DNA of 64,000 bases from Sipunculus nudus (GCA_026874595.1 CM049308.1:77736124-77800123), one strand, 5' to 3'. Positions 36,253 through 48,428 are shown, numbered from the stretch's first letter. Notes: a model not told the origin generated them from the letters alone. Program-made: numbers and translations.

Positions 36253-38560
36253 AAGATGGGTAGTTGATTATTTCCTATATTTGTATTAACAGTCAACAGC
36301 CTTTTTTACAGATAGTAAAACACATGTTGTAGAAAACTGCGTAAAATTCAGCTTATATCTTAATTATTGCAGTGACGCATCAGAATATTTATTTGTCTTC
36401 AAGAATGTCTGGTTTATTGTAATCTTCAAGTTAGCCATGCAAATATGTGAAGAACTCTTTTTGTAAATATTCCTGTTGATAGAATATAACGACTGTCTTC
36501 ATTTATGGAATTGAAAACGGATGGAAAGACAATAACCGTTAACTGAATTAATGCCAAAGTGCCAAAATATATATATATATATGCAATTCACAAGAACAGA
36601 ATATAAATATACCCATACCAATACGTTATATGCTTTAGGCTTCTGCTTGTTGAATGGTCGCCTCAGGTGTCCGATATAGATGAGTGTCCATTGGGGAAAA
36701 TTCGTCCGTTTTTTTTAATTAGTATAACTAGATGAATATAAACACGCACCCAGTACACTCAAAATACATGAGACACAAAACTTGTCTGTCAGCGTAAAAT
36801 AAAATGTTATTAAAAAAAACTCTCGGAGCATTTCGCATATTAATTAGTGCATGTAGACTATACCAGTAAATACATAAAATATGTAAATAAACTGTCATTA
36901 CAGGGTGGGGTCACCTGTCATGTGTTTGTGCATGACAGCGGTCCAATAATGTATGTGTCATAAACATGTGACATCAAAAAGGATTTGACAGTTTTTTTCT
37001 GCGGTGAAAAAGGTTAATTGCGATGCTTTGTCACATTTTTGTCCAAGTTATACCATTTGCTGATTATTGTGCTTTTTGCTTGACTGACAAATTAGAGTGA
37101 TAGATGAATTATGTCATTGCTCCCACCCGTATTATACCAGAGCTCACAATTTACTGAAATTATTAAAAGAAAACCATACCCTGTTTAAATCCTTGACAGG
37201 GACTAATCAGGGGGAAAGCGCAGGATGCGCGTGATCCCCCTTTTTTCGGCCTATAAAATAATAAGAAATAGAAGACAGTAAAATGTCGCATCAAAATAAC
37301 CTGCATTGCACCATTGCAGCCTAAATTTTCCCTCTATTATGTTTATATCTAACCTTAAACTTAAATTTTAAATTTTGATTTGATAACAACTTTTTTTTCC
37401 AGATATTGGCATGTAGTATAATATTAGCCTATTCTAATACGTGACATACTGTTACTGCACGGGTGCTTAAAATAGGGTCATTTTTAAATGTCACAAATTA
37501 TGTAAAACTGAATGAAGATCATTGTACCAGCTTTGTAACAATTTTTGGATTGATTTTTATACAGGTTTTGATACCTTGCATGCTGATTGCATCAGGTAAT
37601 GTGTGCCTTAAAAGGTGATTTTAGTAACAGCTTAATTTTAATGTCATGGACAAAACGTACCTGCATATATGATTTTGAATTTATTATAACAAACTAGCGT
37701 CCTTAAGTTTAAGCTAAAATATTAAATAACAAAATGTGAATTGACATTAAATTTAATTGACAGTCTCTCTTAATAATGCTAGTTCTTGTATAATCAGGAG
37801 CCAGATAGATCATACATACCTTAATTATATGAAGCTCATTTCTGGTTAACCGATCGAATCATCTCTTTTTTCATTTCTTCATGGAATATTCCAGCACCAG
37901 GCTGACACATAGGTCTATGTACGGTCATGAAATGTAGGCTCCATCATTAAATATAAATGCCTGTGAGCCATGTTTTCACAGCTAGATCTTTTCTCACACT
38001 AACAAGTTTTGTGGTATTTTATTGGAAAGTTTCAATAAACAGATGAAAGATTTGCAAGTTCAATGCAAGTATAAAGCCGTTTATGCCATTCCGTCTAGTG
38101 TTTGTGCCGTTTACACAATTGTTATTCCATACTAAACATAAACATATTATCTAAACAGATTAACAGCATCTGTACTCCCACTTTTGGAAGTTATGAAGAA
38201 TATTTTTATAAAGTCCGATTTTTCACTACTTTCAGATACAGTGTATGACCATATAGATATAACTTTTCTTTGGTAGAGATGTATCACCTTTTATTGCTGT
38301 GATAAGTTTACTATTCACAGCTGGACCTTCATTCCGTACATTTATTATCCTTTTGCGTACAGCGTACATATTGGAAGTATCAGCAAATGCAGCTGCGTGC
38401 TGTTTCCACCGGTTGCAAATTCTGTAAAACTTAGCTGCGCATGATATGCATACAGCTGCACATTCAGAACGAAAAATGTTGTTCTTGATTCGTACCTCAT
38501 AAACTTCTGTTATCATCGATTCACATTGCAAAAGAATTATTATCCACGTTCAAACAACTG
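36253..38560. other. Noncoding part of duplication copy B
   Basis: Up to about 37575 this has no match in copy A. After that it follows copy A. A small palindromic block at 37210-37250 (AGGGGGAAAGCGC...GATCCCCCTT) could be a short MITE. No gene was seen. Confidence 0.4.
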
Positions 38561-38569
38561 CATGCATGT

Positions 38570-38930
38570 TCCAATAGCTGAGCTGCAATTTCTGAGCTAC
38601 AGCTTCTTCCAACACAGCTGCAAGTTCTCGACTTCAGGTTCTGATAATACAGCTGTAAAGTCTCAGCTGCACGTTCTCTGCACACAGCTGCAAGTTATAA
38701 GCTTCAGGTTCTATTAATAAAACGGTAAATTCTCAGCTTCACGTTCTCTATACACAGCTGTAGTTTATTAGCTGCAGGTTCTATTAACACAGCTGCAAAA
38801 TCTCAGTTGCACTTTCTCTGCACACAGCTGCAAGTTATTAGCATCAGGTTCTATTAATGCAGCTGTAAATTCTCAGCTGCACGTTCTCTGTACACAGGTT
38901 CTATCACCGCAGCTGCAAGGTTCTATTCAT
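38570..38930. repeat. CAGCTG (E-box) minisatellite, copy B
   Basis: Four to five units of about 67 bp, better preserved than in copy A: CAGCTGCAAGTTATTAGC, TTCAGGTTCTATTAATACAG, CTGTAAATTCTCAGCTGCAC, then GTTCTCTGCACA. About ten exact CAGCTG palindromes lie in the array, with more just upstream (38390, 38453). Copy number differs from copy A, so the array changed length after the duplication. Confidence 0.88.
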
Positions 38931-40190
38931 ATAGTTGTGATAGATTGCAGACCACATCGTGCATGTCCAAGGTTGTGTTGTAGGACTTACCATTATCTCG
39001 CTCATGGGATGTTTTAGCTGGCACAAGCGCAGCCATTGACATTAAGTAATACGACTATCAGGCGTGTGTGTTGTGCACCAAACTGTAACAATAAACCCTT
39101 TAATGATTATTTGATGTCTTTACAGTCAGGTATTTAAAGCTGTTTTTATAGGAAATACACCGAAATACACCTTATAATTCAACTCAGACTGCAAAAAAAT
39201 AAAGGTAATTTTAAAGGAATCAAGATATAATTTCCTGGAAATCATAGAGCTAGCGGGATAAAATGACAGGCAATATGTGCATGTGCAATAATTCATAACA
39301 CCATCAAGGGTCATCAACATTGTACACTTCATGGCTCTCAAATGTGTTTTAACTGAAACTAAAGGGTACCCATTAAAACGCAAATACCTCCGCTAAAACG
39401 AAAAATATAAGTTTATTGACAAAATCCAGATAGTATCAGCATTGAAGATGACATCGGTTTTGTGGATTCGCAGGATATGGTGTGCTATTTTTTAACACAT
39501 CTAAAACATTTAAACGTGTTGTAGGATACGTCATCATGGCATTTACGTTACACTTTGATGGCATGAGTCCTGAATACATCTTTGGCTTTTTTTCATGATC
39601 AAATAAATCTTCAAAGTTTTAGATAAGCCTACTTAAAATGCAAAAGAGTATAAATAAGTAAAAAACGTAATTTTACATTATCTGCATGGTACTTAAAGTA
39701 TAGCTATTTTGACTAGATAACAGGGGCTTGAGTCAACGCGCATGTATTCGGCTGTATAGTTGACACAATGACACGTGAACAGAACTTAATTCCATATTGG
39801 CAATGCGACACTCAGTTTCTGGTCTTTCCTTTACAATTAAATTACAGGAATTTCATTTTTAGGAATTTGTATAACCGGCGAAAATGGGTATTATAGGATA
39901 GAATGCATAGGAAAATCTGTAATTATCTGAAAACAAATCAAAAGCCTTAATATTCTTAAATGACGTCCTATATATTTACATAGCTAAAAAAATTGTATGG
40001 CATTAAGAATTGTTTTTACTTTCAGCGGACATTTCGCTAGACATATTTATAGTTATCCGATGTCTATGTTCCTCATTTCCATCGATATGACAAAACTTTG
40101 CCACACGTTGTTAATCATTTTATCGTTCATGTGATAATGTGATGTCTTTCTTCTTTATTAATTTGGACAGTCTCTCTACATCACCATCAC

Positions 40191-40590
40191 TGTGTGGCGA
40201 ACCCCTATAAGGACGACTTGATCTTTGTACAAACTCAGTAAGGTACGACGTCGCCCACGTTGACAGATCTTTCGGTTACGGGTAACTTGGTAGGAAGTGA
40301 CGTAGTGAGGAAGAGGGCAGGAAGGTCCAGGGCACGGGTTAGTTGTTGGTCAAGACCTGGACTGAGAAATAACAACGGGATAAGCTGAGAAGAAGCGTGC
40401 CACAACCTGGTGAACTAGGCAGCCTGGTTATGTAGGAACTGTGGGTTGTTTCGGTGAACAGCTCGGGCCGTGACATCCCGAGGAACCCCGTCATTACGCT
40501 CTTTACACAGCGCTTTACCTATAGGCCTACTACCTATATCGTAAGCGCTGTTCGTTTTGACCTCATATCCTGAATCGCTACACCAGTGAG
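40191..40590. other. Unassigned flank before the C1 locus
   Basis: Moderately GC-rich sequence starting GTGTGGCGAACCCCTATAAG. It has no partner in C2, though its last 100 bp match the inverted fragment at about 23925-24115. The TGTGGCG start resembles an LTR edge, but no second LTR is visible. Confidence 0.35.
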
Positions 40591-40831
40591 AAGCACTGTA
40601 TTTTGGTCCAATCAGAAGAGACCCAAAACGGTTTACCAGCCAAGCGAGGAATACACGGAGCCAATTTTGTTCATTTCGTTTTGAGTGCGGCTCAACGCCC
40701 CGGCAACCGTTTGGTCCAATCAGATGAGACCCTGTGCTGGAAGACAAAACGGTTTACCAGTCAAGCGAGGAATACACGGAGCCAATTTTGTTCATAAAGT
40801 TTTGAGTGCGGCTCAACGCCCCGGCACCCGT
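40591..40831. repeat. Tandem repeat of about 118 bp with CCAAT boxes
   Basis: Two units beginning TTTGGTCCAATCAGA (40591 and 40709) and containing ACGGTTTACCAGYCAAGCG, ATACACGGAGCCAATTTTGT and GCGGCTCAACGCCCCGGCA. C2 has the same repeat at 59692-59873. The CCAAT words on both strands give the unit a promoter-like look. No TATA box was found. Confidence 0.75.
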
Positions 40832-41417
40832 TTGACGGGCCACAGGCTCAGAGAGAATGGCCCTACACGTGGTTTGCACAGGCCCTTGTGTACATAGGAT
40901 GCCCGGCCGGTGAGCTGTAATTCAAACGAAATGTAACAACATAGACTCAGTGCACACCTCGCTGGCTGGATTTAGTTTTGCTGAAAATGGATACATGGCT
41001 ACGCTTACATAGTCGTAATGTCATAATCGAATCGGTCGATTATACGAGAACGCAGAGGGAGCAATTAAAATTCGACTTTTCATTACTAAGAGTAACCATA
41101 AAACTGTTATCAGCGCTTGAAGCGCAGCTCTGGGCGGAGCCATGATGCCTGTCGAGTGTTTTTAACAGGCATTCGTTGGTCACATCAGCAGTTTCTTTAT
41201 CAGACAGGCCCACCACCTCGTGTCAAAGTGTGTCATAAACGGTCAAACCAGGCAGCGGGAAAATCAGTAGCTTCTTTAGAAGCGCAAGATTTTCGTTGCC
41301 TTGGGAGCGTACCACGCCATTGGTTCGAATTAAAAACTCAGCCAGCCTAGAATTACAACATGCAATATGGCGTCCGGCCCTAGATATGGCTGCAGGTACA
41401 AATGACGCGGGGGCCCG

Positions 41418-41816
41418 TTGCCGATGACAAAAAACTGGCTAAACTTGCATAACCGGAAACCCGGTTAATACGGTCCAAATTGCCGAAACCGCAAGTACAA
41501 GGGCTATGAATCTCGAAGTAATGTCGTTAAAAGATCGGGTTCGGCTCTCGAGTGACATGGCTCGGTCTTCGCTGCTGGGATCGGTGAAGGGAATGTAGGT
41601 TGCTTCGGGCTTTGTGGCTGTGGATGCTGCAGCTTTCCAAAAGGACAACGGCTCGGGATGAACAAGTGGCGCCCTCTACGGCTCCCTGCTTGGCTTGGCG
41701 TGGCACTGCGACTGTTGGCTCAGAGAACAGGCTTAAGGAGCGCACAGGGCTGAGGTCTTGACCGCAGCAACCTGTAGCTGCTCGATGAGCGTTTACCTCT
41801 TTTGGTTGGTTTGGTT
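41418..41816 (-). mobile_element. 399-bp insertion element with 7-bp target duplication
   Basis: Flanked by GGGCCCG (41411-41417 and 41817-41823). C2 has a single GGGCCCG at the matching place (60490-60496) and no element. One end begins TTGCCGATGAC; the other ends in a short TTGG-rich tail (TTTTGGTTGGTTTGGTTG). There are no terminal inverted repeats. A second copy lies in the opposite orientation at 57702-58108. The lack of TIRs, the simple-repeat tail and the target duplication suggest a SINE-like or retroposed unit, but no tRNA-type promoter box was recognised. Confidence 0.65.
41439..41648 (-). CDS. Small ORF in the 399-bp element, 69 aa, possible membrane segment
   Basis: Minus-strand ORF beginning MSFWKAAASTATKPEATYIP, with a polar Ser/Thr/Glu-rich middle and a hydrophobic stretch near the C-terminus (FIALVLAVSAIWTVLTGF) that could span a membrane. 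The second copy (from 57876 on the plus strand) keeps nearly the same N-terminal 40 residues, then has one inserted base that shifts the frame away from the hydrophobic part. That part remains readable in another frame. It may be a real peptide or simply an open frame in a non-coding repeat. Unrecognised. Confidence 0.3.
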   Translation of the reverse strand: MSFWKAAASTATKPEATYIPFTDPSSEDRAMSLESRTRSFNDITSRFIALVLAVSAIWTVLTGFPVMQV

Positions 41817-42479
41817 GGGCCCGTGGGATTGATGGTGATGTGATATCAATGTAAACAGATCGTGTGTAATTTCTTGTAATTCTTCTTTATTATATATTAT
41901 AATTATAATATATTATAATAAAAATATAATTATAATATTATATATTATATTTGTTAACAATCATTCAAATCTATACGTCTGAAATGTGTTATTGCATGAG
42001 CCATGACTGTCGTGTTTCCATCATGAACTCTGGCCAGTAACTTATAACTGGAAACATTGGCCCAAAAAGTCATCAAATTTTAACCCGGTCCGGTACGAAA
42101 CCGCGGAGCGCTGGACAGCAAAGCCCGGGTCCCCACAGAAATTGACCTGTATGCAAGGAGAGTACACAGAAAAATCATATTAGTTTATGTCATGGCTGAC
42201 AGGTGGCGCCACTGACCTGCCGATAGGATGATGATGAGAGATTAATTTATACAAGACAATTTGGTTTTTCAATCAAAGTGTGTACTAGGAAAGTTCATAT
42301 TATTGTGTTTGTTATTTGAGCATAATATCTGAATATTTTGGCTGGAACCAGCCATCAGTTCATTATGTATATGTTTGTTTGTTTGTTTGTTTGGCTTTTA
42401 TTTCCTCCAAAAATGAAGATTACACAAACAAAAATATACAAGATACAAATATTTAGAACAATCATTGGTTACAGTGTTT

Positions 42480-42605
42480 ATGACACTTTTTAAAAAAATA
42501 GTAATAATAATATTATCATTAGTATTACCATCATCACCACCATTACCATTAATAACACTATTATTAATAATAACAATAATAATAATACGAACAATAACAA
42601 TAGCA

Positions 42606-42640
<35 letters not shown>

Positions 42641-42660
42641 TAATAAAATAATAGCAATTA
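42480..42660. repeat. (AAT)n-rich microsatellite in the LINE 3' UTR
   Basis: Imperfect AAT/ATT trinucleotides over about 180 bp between the end of ORF2 and the 3' tail. It produces Ile-rich spurious open frames on both strands. Confidence 0.85.
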
Positions 42661-42807
42661 CTAACAACATCAAATCAGCGTTATATATACAATCAATAAA
42701 AACAGTGGATAATAATATTAGAAAACCCACAGATCTGTGCTCTGCTAATTCGCAATCAACTGAGCTCATTTACTGTTATTATCACAACCGTCAGTTTCAC
42801 ATTTTCA

Positions 42808-45047
42808 CTAGAGTCCCTGTGTTGTAACGAAAACATAACGTGTCCAACACAGTAGAATCTGAAAGTATTCGTTTTCGTTGGCAATAAGATCATCATGATC
42901 TGCACCAAACACAAAATAAACAAATGTTTCAGAATTTTGAGCACGTAGCAGATTTATATTTTTATCCGGGCACAACATATTCAGCCTATCCCAGACAGTA
43001 TTCCTATACTCCGTAAGAAAGTACACTCTGTGAGAACATGGAATACTTTGTCGCTAAAAAACTGACCACACCTGTGACAAAGTATTTCATTTCTAAATAT
43101 TCTAATATCCGGTCTAACCAGCAAGTGTGCCAGATACTTGAATACATTCATACAATACGGGTGAGACATTGCTGCTCTCCACAGTGGAGATGGGTGTGAA
43201 CTATACGAGGGCAGTAAATTCGCAAAAAAGGAGAGCGACGCGTCAGCTTCAAGTGTTGCCGTATAAGCCTGTTGGTCATGCTGCATTATGGCGTTATTGA
43301 TAATATCCTTCCAAGATCGTTTATTTGGGAAATGTGAAGATGTTTTCAAGTTCTCAGTATATCCATTTAAGTTGTATTTCACAAGTATGGGATAATAATC
43401 TCCCCAGATTCCTTTCGGAATTCTTTTACAAATGAAATAATGAAAAAGCCTTAGAATTAATATTTCTTTACAGGGATTATGGGGACTGTTGCGGCATAGC
43501 TGTCCTAAAAACAGCAGCTTAGCTCTGTTTACACAGGAACCCATATTGGGACATCCCACCATTCGCGTCACACAAACTGAACGCGACCTCATGCTAAATC
43601 CCTGTGACATTTTCAGACAATATCTCAAAAATCTATCAAGCCGCAACATTTCCACATCTGATATTCTCCACCACAGTTCGCAACCAAATATTGCACGGGG
43701 TACAATAACATGGCGTAAGAGCTTACAAAATGTCAAAGGGTTTAACCCCTGGCCCCCAGCTAATCCTACAACATTCATAAAAGAAGCTCTCCCCTTAGTG
43801 ACAGCTGCTTGTATTCTTTCAGTGTTTAGGCATGACTTGTCCTGTACGATTCCTAAATGTTTAACTGATGAAACTACTGTGATATTTTGTTCTCCCAAGA
43901 ACCAAGTCAAACTTCTGTAATATTTTACATTAAAGGTGACAATATTAGATTTTTTAACATTATAATTGAATCTCCACTTGCAAGAAAACATATGGCATAT
44001 ATCAATTAAGCGTTGTAAATTACCTGGCGTTATTGCAAGAAGACAGACGTCATCGGCTTGGGTCGGGGACCCTGTATAAACATTACCAATGGTTGCACCA
44101 AACCCCGAGCCTCGCAGGGTTTTTAATAGGTCATTGATATACACCAAATATAGCAATGGTGAGAGAATTCCCCCCTGACGAACAGACTGCAGTAACGGTA
44201 TAGATTTAGATACACATTTTCCTACAACAACTCTAGAATAGCAATCACTGTACATTTCTCTGATCATGCGCCACATCTTACCCCTAATTCCCATTCTGCA
44301 TAGCTTAAACAATAATCCTTCATGCCAAACAACATCAAATGCAGATTTTGTGTCGAGAAAACAAGCGTACAATGGTGCAGATCTTTCAATATGATAAGCA
44401 ATGCACTCTTGTACAACAAATGATGCATTGATGCTAGACATACCTTTCTGATACCCAAATTGCATCGGGTCCGGAAATATATCTGTTTTATGCTGGTTCC
44501 AGCGCATGATTCTGGACAAGCACACCCTTTCATATAGTTTGTATATTACCGGTAAAAGAGTGATGCCTCTAAAATCTCCTGTCTCATTGGCCCTTTTACC
44601 TTTATGTTTCGGAATCATAATTACCAAACCATGCTTAAGATTTGATGGAATATACTCAAGGCGGCTCATCAGTGTAATAAGAGAACACAATTTTGTCCAC
44701 AGAACATGCCCACCATACAATATATGTTCACAACATATGCCATCTGAGCCCGGCGCTTTCCTGGGTTTCAGTGTTTTAACTGCTTCAATTATTTCCGTGA
44801 CAGAAAATGGAGAATCCAAAATAGGGTTACAATGATTCCTGCTTAACGTCACAAAAGTATCAACCATATTTGTTATATACGTGAAATGTGCTTGATCAAA
44901 ATTAATCCCAGAAAGTGGAGTATACAAATCAGACAAGTGACTAGCAATATCATTCTCATTTCTTAAGATTTCACCTTTATATTTAAGCTCCGAGCAACTA
45001 TTTTTAGATTTGCCCCCTCTGGCTCTTAAAATGCCCCTCTGGCCCAA
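42808..45047 (-). pseudogene. LINE ORF2, RT and C-terminal domain
   Basis: The frame open from 45047 to 42981 covers the connector and the RT: KHGLVIMIPKHKGK, GDFRGITLLPVIYKLYERV, FLDTKSAFDVVWHEGLLFKL, RQGGILSPLLYLVYINDLL and the catalytic ADDVCLL (usually preceded by Tyr or Phe, here Gln). A Cys/His element follows (CHRCGQFFSDKVFHVLTEC). One frameshift near 43000 moves the last stretch (WDRLNMLCPDKNIN...) into the frame ending at 42808. The RT would prime on nicked target DNA. Nearly all RT blocks are present, so the insertion is not very old. Confidence 0.85.
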
Positions 45048-46333
45048 AAAGCCCCTTCGTCACACTGAGCTGACCTGTCCAATTCGTTTAACAAATTTAT
45101 TTCATATCTGTAGCGTAACTCTCTCATTTTGAGTCGGAAAACCCGTTTTGCGTCTTTATAATTAATGTATAGCACATGTTCTGCATTGCGTGGTTTTCCG
45201 GCATCAACCCATCTCCTCCTGTGTCGCCTCATATTAATATGAAGTGGTTTTAAACCTTCTTTCCAAAATGGTTTTAAATAAGATTTCCTTCCCCCAACTG
45301 GAATTGTTTTATCACTAACCCCGTGTAAAACTGAAATCATTTTAACATAGAAATCATTTACTTCATTAGGGTCATTACAGGTTTCGATGTCTGGACAACT
45401 CAGTTGGCTTAAGGTCTCTTGTACCTCTTCAGTGTACGTTGTTCTAATCTGCTCAGCTGTGAGCTTGTGCCACAAAAGACGCACCTGCCTTTTATTTGTT
45501 TCGGTAACAATTAAACCTGACAATTTTAACCTTGCAACCACCGGCAAATGATCGGACACATTCAGGTCTTCCCAGTCCAGTACCATGCATAAAGATACCA
45601 GATCAAGTTTACAATCTTCGATCAAAATGTGATCAATTAGTGAAATATTATTTCTACTAGTTTCGTGCTGATATGTATAAGCTGGACCAGAACATACATT
45701 ATTATTGCTAAGCGTGATCAAGCCCCTCTCTAAAAATGCCTGACTTGCTTTGACACTACGAATATCACAACGCGGAGAGTGCCGGTCTCCCTCTAATTCT
45801 ACATTCAGGTAACCTAGCAGGATTACTGTGCCAACTTCAGAATACATGTCATACATTTCACAGAGAATATTTAAATGCTCATTAAAAGTATCAGTATCAA
45901 CATTTTTTGGTGGCAAATAAGCTACATATATAAAGAGCAACTGTCCTTGGTCTAAATTTATTTGAACCCGGCTATCCGGTCAGACACGCAGTCTATCGGG
46001 GTAACTTACATGTGACCTATATTTTGTTTTATATAACAGTGCTGCGCCACCCTTGCCTCTTCGATACGGATCAAGAGGATCCAGCGAAGCATCTGAGACA
46101 CCATGAGATACATATTCTGTAGCAACAGAATTAAAAAAATGCAAACTGTCCTCGAAAAGCCAGTGTTCAGTTACTCCAAAAAAATCAACGTCGTTCTCAC
46201 ACATAACATGAGACAGATACGGCGCTGAAAACATAGCTCCTTGAGCATTAAAACAAGCAATGGTTATGTGATTCATTATGTGAGAAAAGTTGACAAAATA
46301 CAATACAATGAGAGCACTAAGTCCAATAGACAA
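45026..46333 (-). pseudogene. LINE ORF2, apurinic-type endonuclease domain
   Basis: Starts near ATG 46333; MNHITIACFNAQGA resembles the usual N-terminus. Blocks: FFGVTEHWLFEDSLHFFNSV, GKGGAALLYKTKYRSH, a stop at about 45980, then LLFIYVAYLPPKNVDTDTF, VILLGYLNVELEGDRHSPRC, SGPAYTYQHETSRNNISLID and VSDHLPVVARLKL. The first metal-binding Asp of 'LLGDLN' is Tyr here, predicted to kill the nuclease. A frameshift near 45040 connects to the RT frame. Confidence 0.8.
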
Positions 46334-46373
46334 AAATAATAAATCAAGTAAATAACGTCCTTGTTAACTAGCA

Positions 46374-48150
46374 CTAATATTGCGGACCTTTCTTCTCATC
46401 CGTTTCAATCCATCGACGACAATACACAATCCCTGGCCAGAAATCTTTAGCAAATATTTTTTCCTCGTCTGCTGAATCAACGTGTATTTTAGCGCCTTGA
46501 GCATCTCCCCGTTTAGTCGGGAAAATGTGCGAATATGTCACGTTAATGTTCCTTACAGACAAGTAATCAAGCAAAGACTTTTTTGTCGCACCAATGGAAA
46601 TGTTGCCAATATACAACTTGAGTGTTTTTCTGCTTTTTTGCACAGAAACAAAACCTGACGACTCATCACACTCCTGGTTTTGTGTCATGCCTGAATTAGC
46701 ATAATGTGCCCCTTCAAAGGTACTCAGCTGGTCACAGTGCTCTGTGTGCACCTTGTGGTATGGTGTTCGTTCGTGCGTCTCCTGGATGTATTCCCGGACA
46801 GAATGTCTTATTTTCCGCGGTGCAGCTGTTGGTTTCCGAGCGCTCTCCCTCATTGTAATCTGGACAGATATAGGTATTCCTTCCTCTGTGGTTTGTACCG
46901 TCCCCACTTCGGAATGAAGCGTCTGTTTATCTGGTTTTTTTACCAGGATTTGAGTCAGCCTTGTTCTCCGTAATTACAGGTATTGTGTCGTAACCACCTG
47001 TTGCATCACTAGGGTTGTGGACTATTGGCGTCAGTTGTTCCATTTCACTAAATACCTCCACACCAGAAGATTCACCCGACTCATTGGTTCGTTCATCTCT
47101 CGAAGCATCTGTTGTTCCCTGTAATTTTCAAGCATACGTTGACTTAACTTTTGTTTGCGTATAAGTCCGTTCAAGCTGAAACAGTCGTTGACGGAGCTTG
47201 GTGATGGATTCGACACATGATCTAGTTTTCTCAGCTGTCAACTCGCTATCTTTCATCATATCATGAAATTTCTGTTCAGTAACTTTCATTTCTGACTGTG
47301 ATTGAGCAGCTTTGTTTTCAAAACGTTCCGTCATATATCCCAATTTTTCTTCTACTTTCTCAGTACATTTCTCCAAATCCATCACCCGTTTTCTGTTTTC
47401 TGAAATTAATTCGTTTGACACAATCACGTGATTTACCTTTTCCTTGACCCTGCTCAGTTCATTCATATTTTCATCACACTTGGATTCCAGTGCACTGAAT
47501 TTTTCGCTATACGTCTGTATAAAATTCGTTTTACGCTCCTGGGCGGCATTAGCTAGCCCCTCTAAATGTTCCAGTCTGGACATTAGCTGCTGATTTTCCG
47601 AAGACATATTTACGATCTTGCTCGATAAATGTTCTATTGTCTTTTCAGCCTGGTTTAGTTTTTCACAAATAGCCTTCCATTCTTGGTTGTAAGAATCTTG
47701 CAATTCGTTTGCTTTACCCACTGCTTGTGTGACAGCTGACCGGAGACCAGCAAGTTCTTCTCTAATGTGGTTTTCTATGGGATTACACTGCGCTTCAGCT
47801 GCTCCTCTCTGTGTAGGGCGGCCACCACTAATGACTTCGTAAATGTCCTCAACCGCACCACCGTTTATAAAAGTTTGCAGTATATAACAGTCTCTAGCCA
47901 GTTTGTACACAAGACTCGGACCATCCCTGACTTTTCTGCGCTTTTTCATGTTTCCCCCAGGGAAGTTGCTCATCAGTGCAGCTTCACTGAACAGATGAGC
48001 TACCATTTTTTCTATTTTCTCATAGTCATCACACTTATACAACAATGTTTCAATATAAAGGTCCTTGGGCAAGTGGCTTACCTCTTGCAGTAATCTATTT
48101 AGATCATCAGGCAGTGGTCGTTGAGGAGATCTTGACACCTCGTTTGACAC
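46374..48150 (-). pseudogene. LINE ORF1, coiled coil plus RRM-like domain
   Basis: The first frame (48150-47128, 340 aa) begins MSNEVSRSPQRPLPDDLNRL. After about residue 120 it turns into a long coiled coil (VGKANELQDSYNQEWKAICE and onward) and ends at a TGA at 47128. The same frame is open again to about 46915, and one frameshift at an A-run then leads to the last part (46907-46374). There KLYIGNISIGATKKSLLDYL and EEKIFAKDFWPGIVYCRRWI outline an RRM-like fold, as in other LINE ORF1 proteins that bind RNA as trimers. ORF1 ends about 40 nt before ORF2 begins. Confidence 0.75.
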
Positions 48151-48428
48151 CTGAGCACACGGAATTACATACGACTCCTCCGTTTCGGCTGACGCCTAAG
48201 TGGAACAGCACCATGTTCCTCAAGTTCATTATGTATATGTTGAATATGTGATGTGATATTAGATATATCATGCTGAAACTATATGATATTAAGGTTTAAC
48301 TTGAATGTCAGCTGAGGATTATTTAGATATTTATTTTTTAATTATTCATTACTTTGGGATTCGTGTTACAATAATTATATTTGCTGAACAATTATGCCAG
48401 TATATACGATAAGACTGATGAATAATAA

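Larger units (their letters stand above)
25068..40190. repeat. Segmental duplication, copy B
   Basis: Direct copy of 15743-22790, lengthened by later insertions: the full Gmr1-like element (27092-33836), poly-G transposon debris at 34107-34440 and 35281-35345, and about 3 kb of sequence (34.1-37.5 kb) with no match in copy A. The match ends at about 40190 (CATCACCATCACTG), where the C1 locus flank begins. Confidence 0.85.
42376..48222 (-). mobile_element. LINE (APE-type non-LTR retrotransposon), nearly full length
   Basis: Inserted on the minus strand within C1. A 19-bp target duplication AGTTCATTATGTATATGTT flanks it (42357-42375 and 48223-48241); the intact site is at 61016-61034 in C2. 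The 3' end on the minus strand is a short (CAAA)n tail (TTTG repeats at 42373-42394 on the plus strand). Two ORFs: ORF1 (coiled coil, then RRM-like) and ORF2 (endonuclease, RT, C-terminal Cys/His motif). Both are broken by frameshifts and stops. The organisation fits the I/Jockey/CR1 range of LINEs. I could not fix the clade. Confidence 0.9.

Noticed and set aside
40191-40590. LTR beginning TGTGGCGAACCCC
   Set aside because: No second LTR, primer site or polypurine tract was found.
42398-42827. Ile-rich ORFs of about 120 codons on both strands
   Set aside because: Products of (AAT)n repeats in the LINE 3' UTR.
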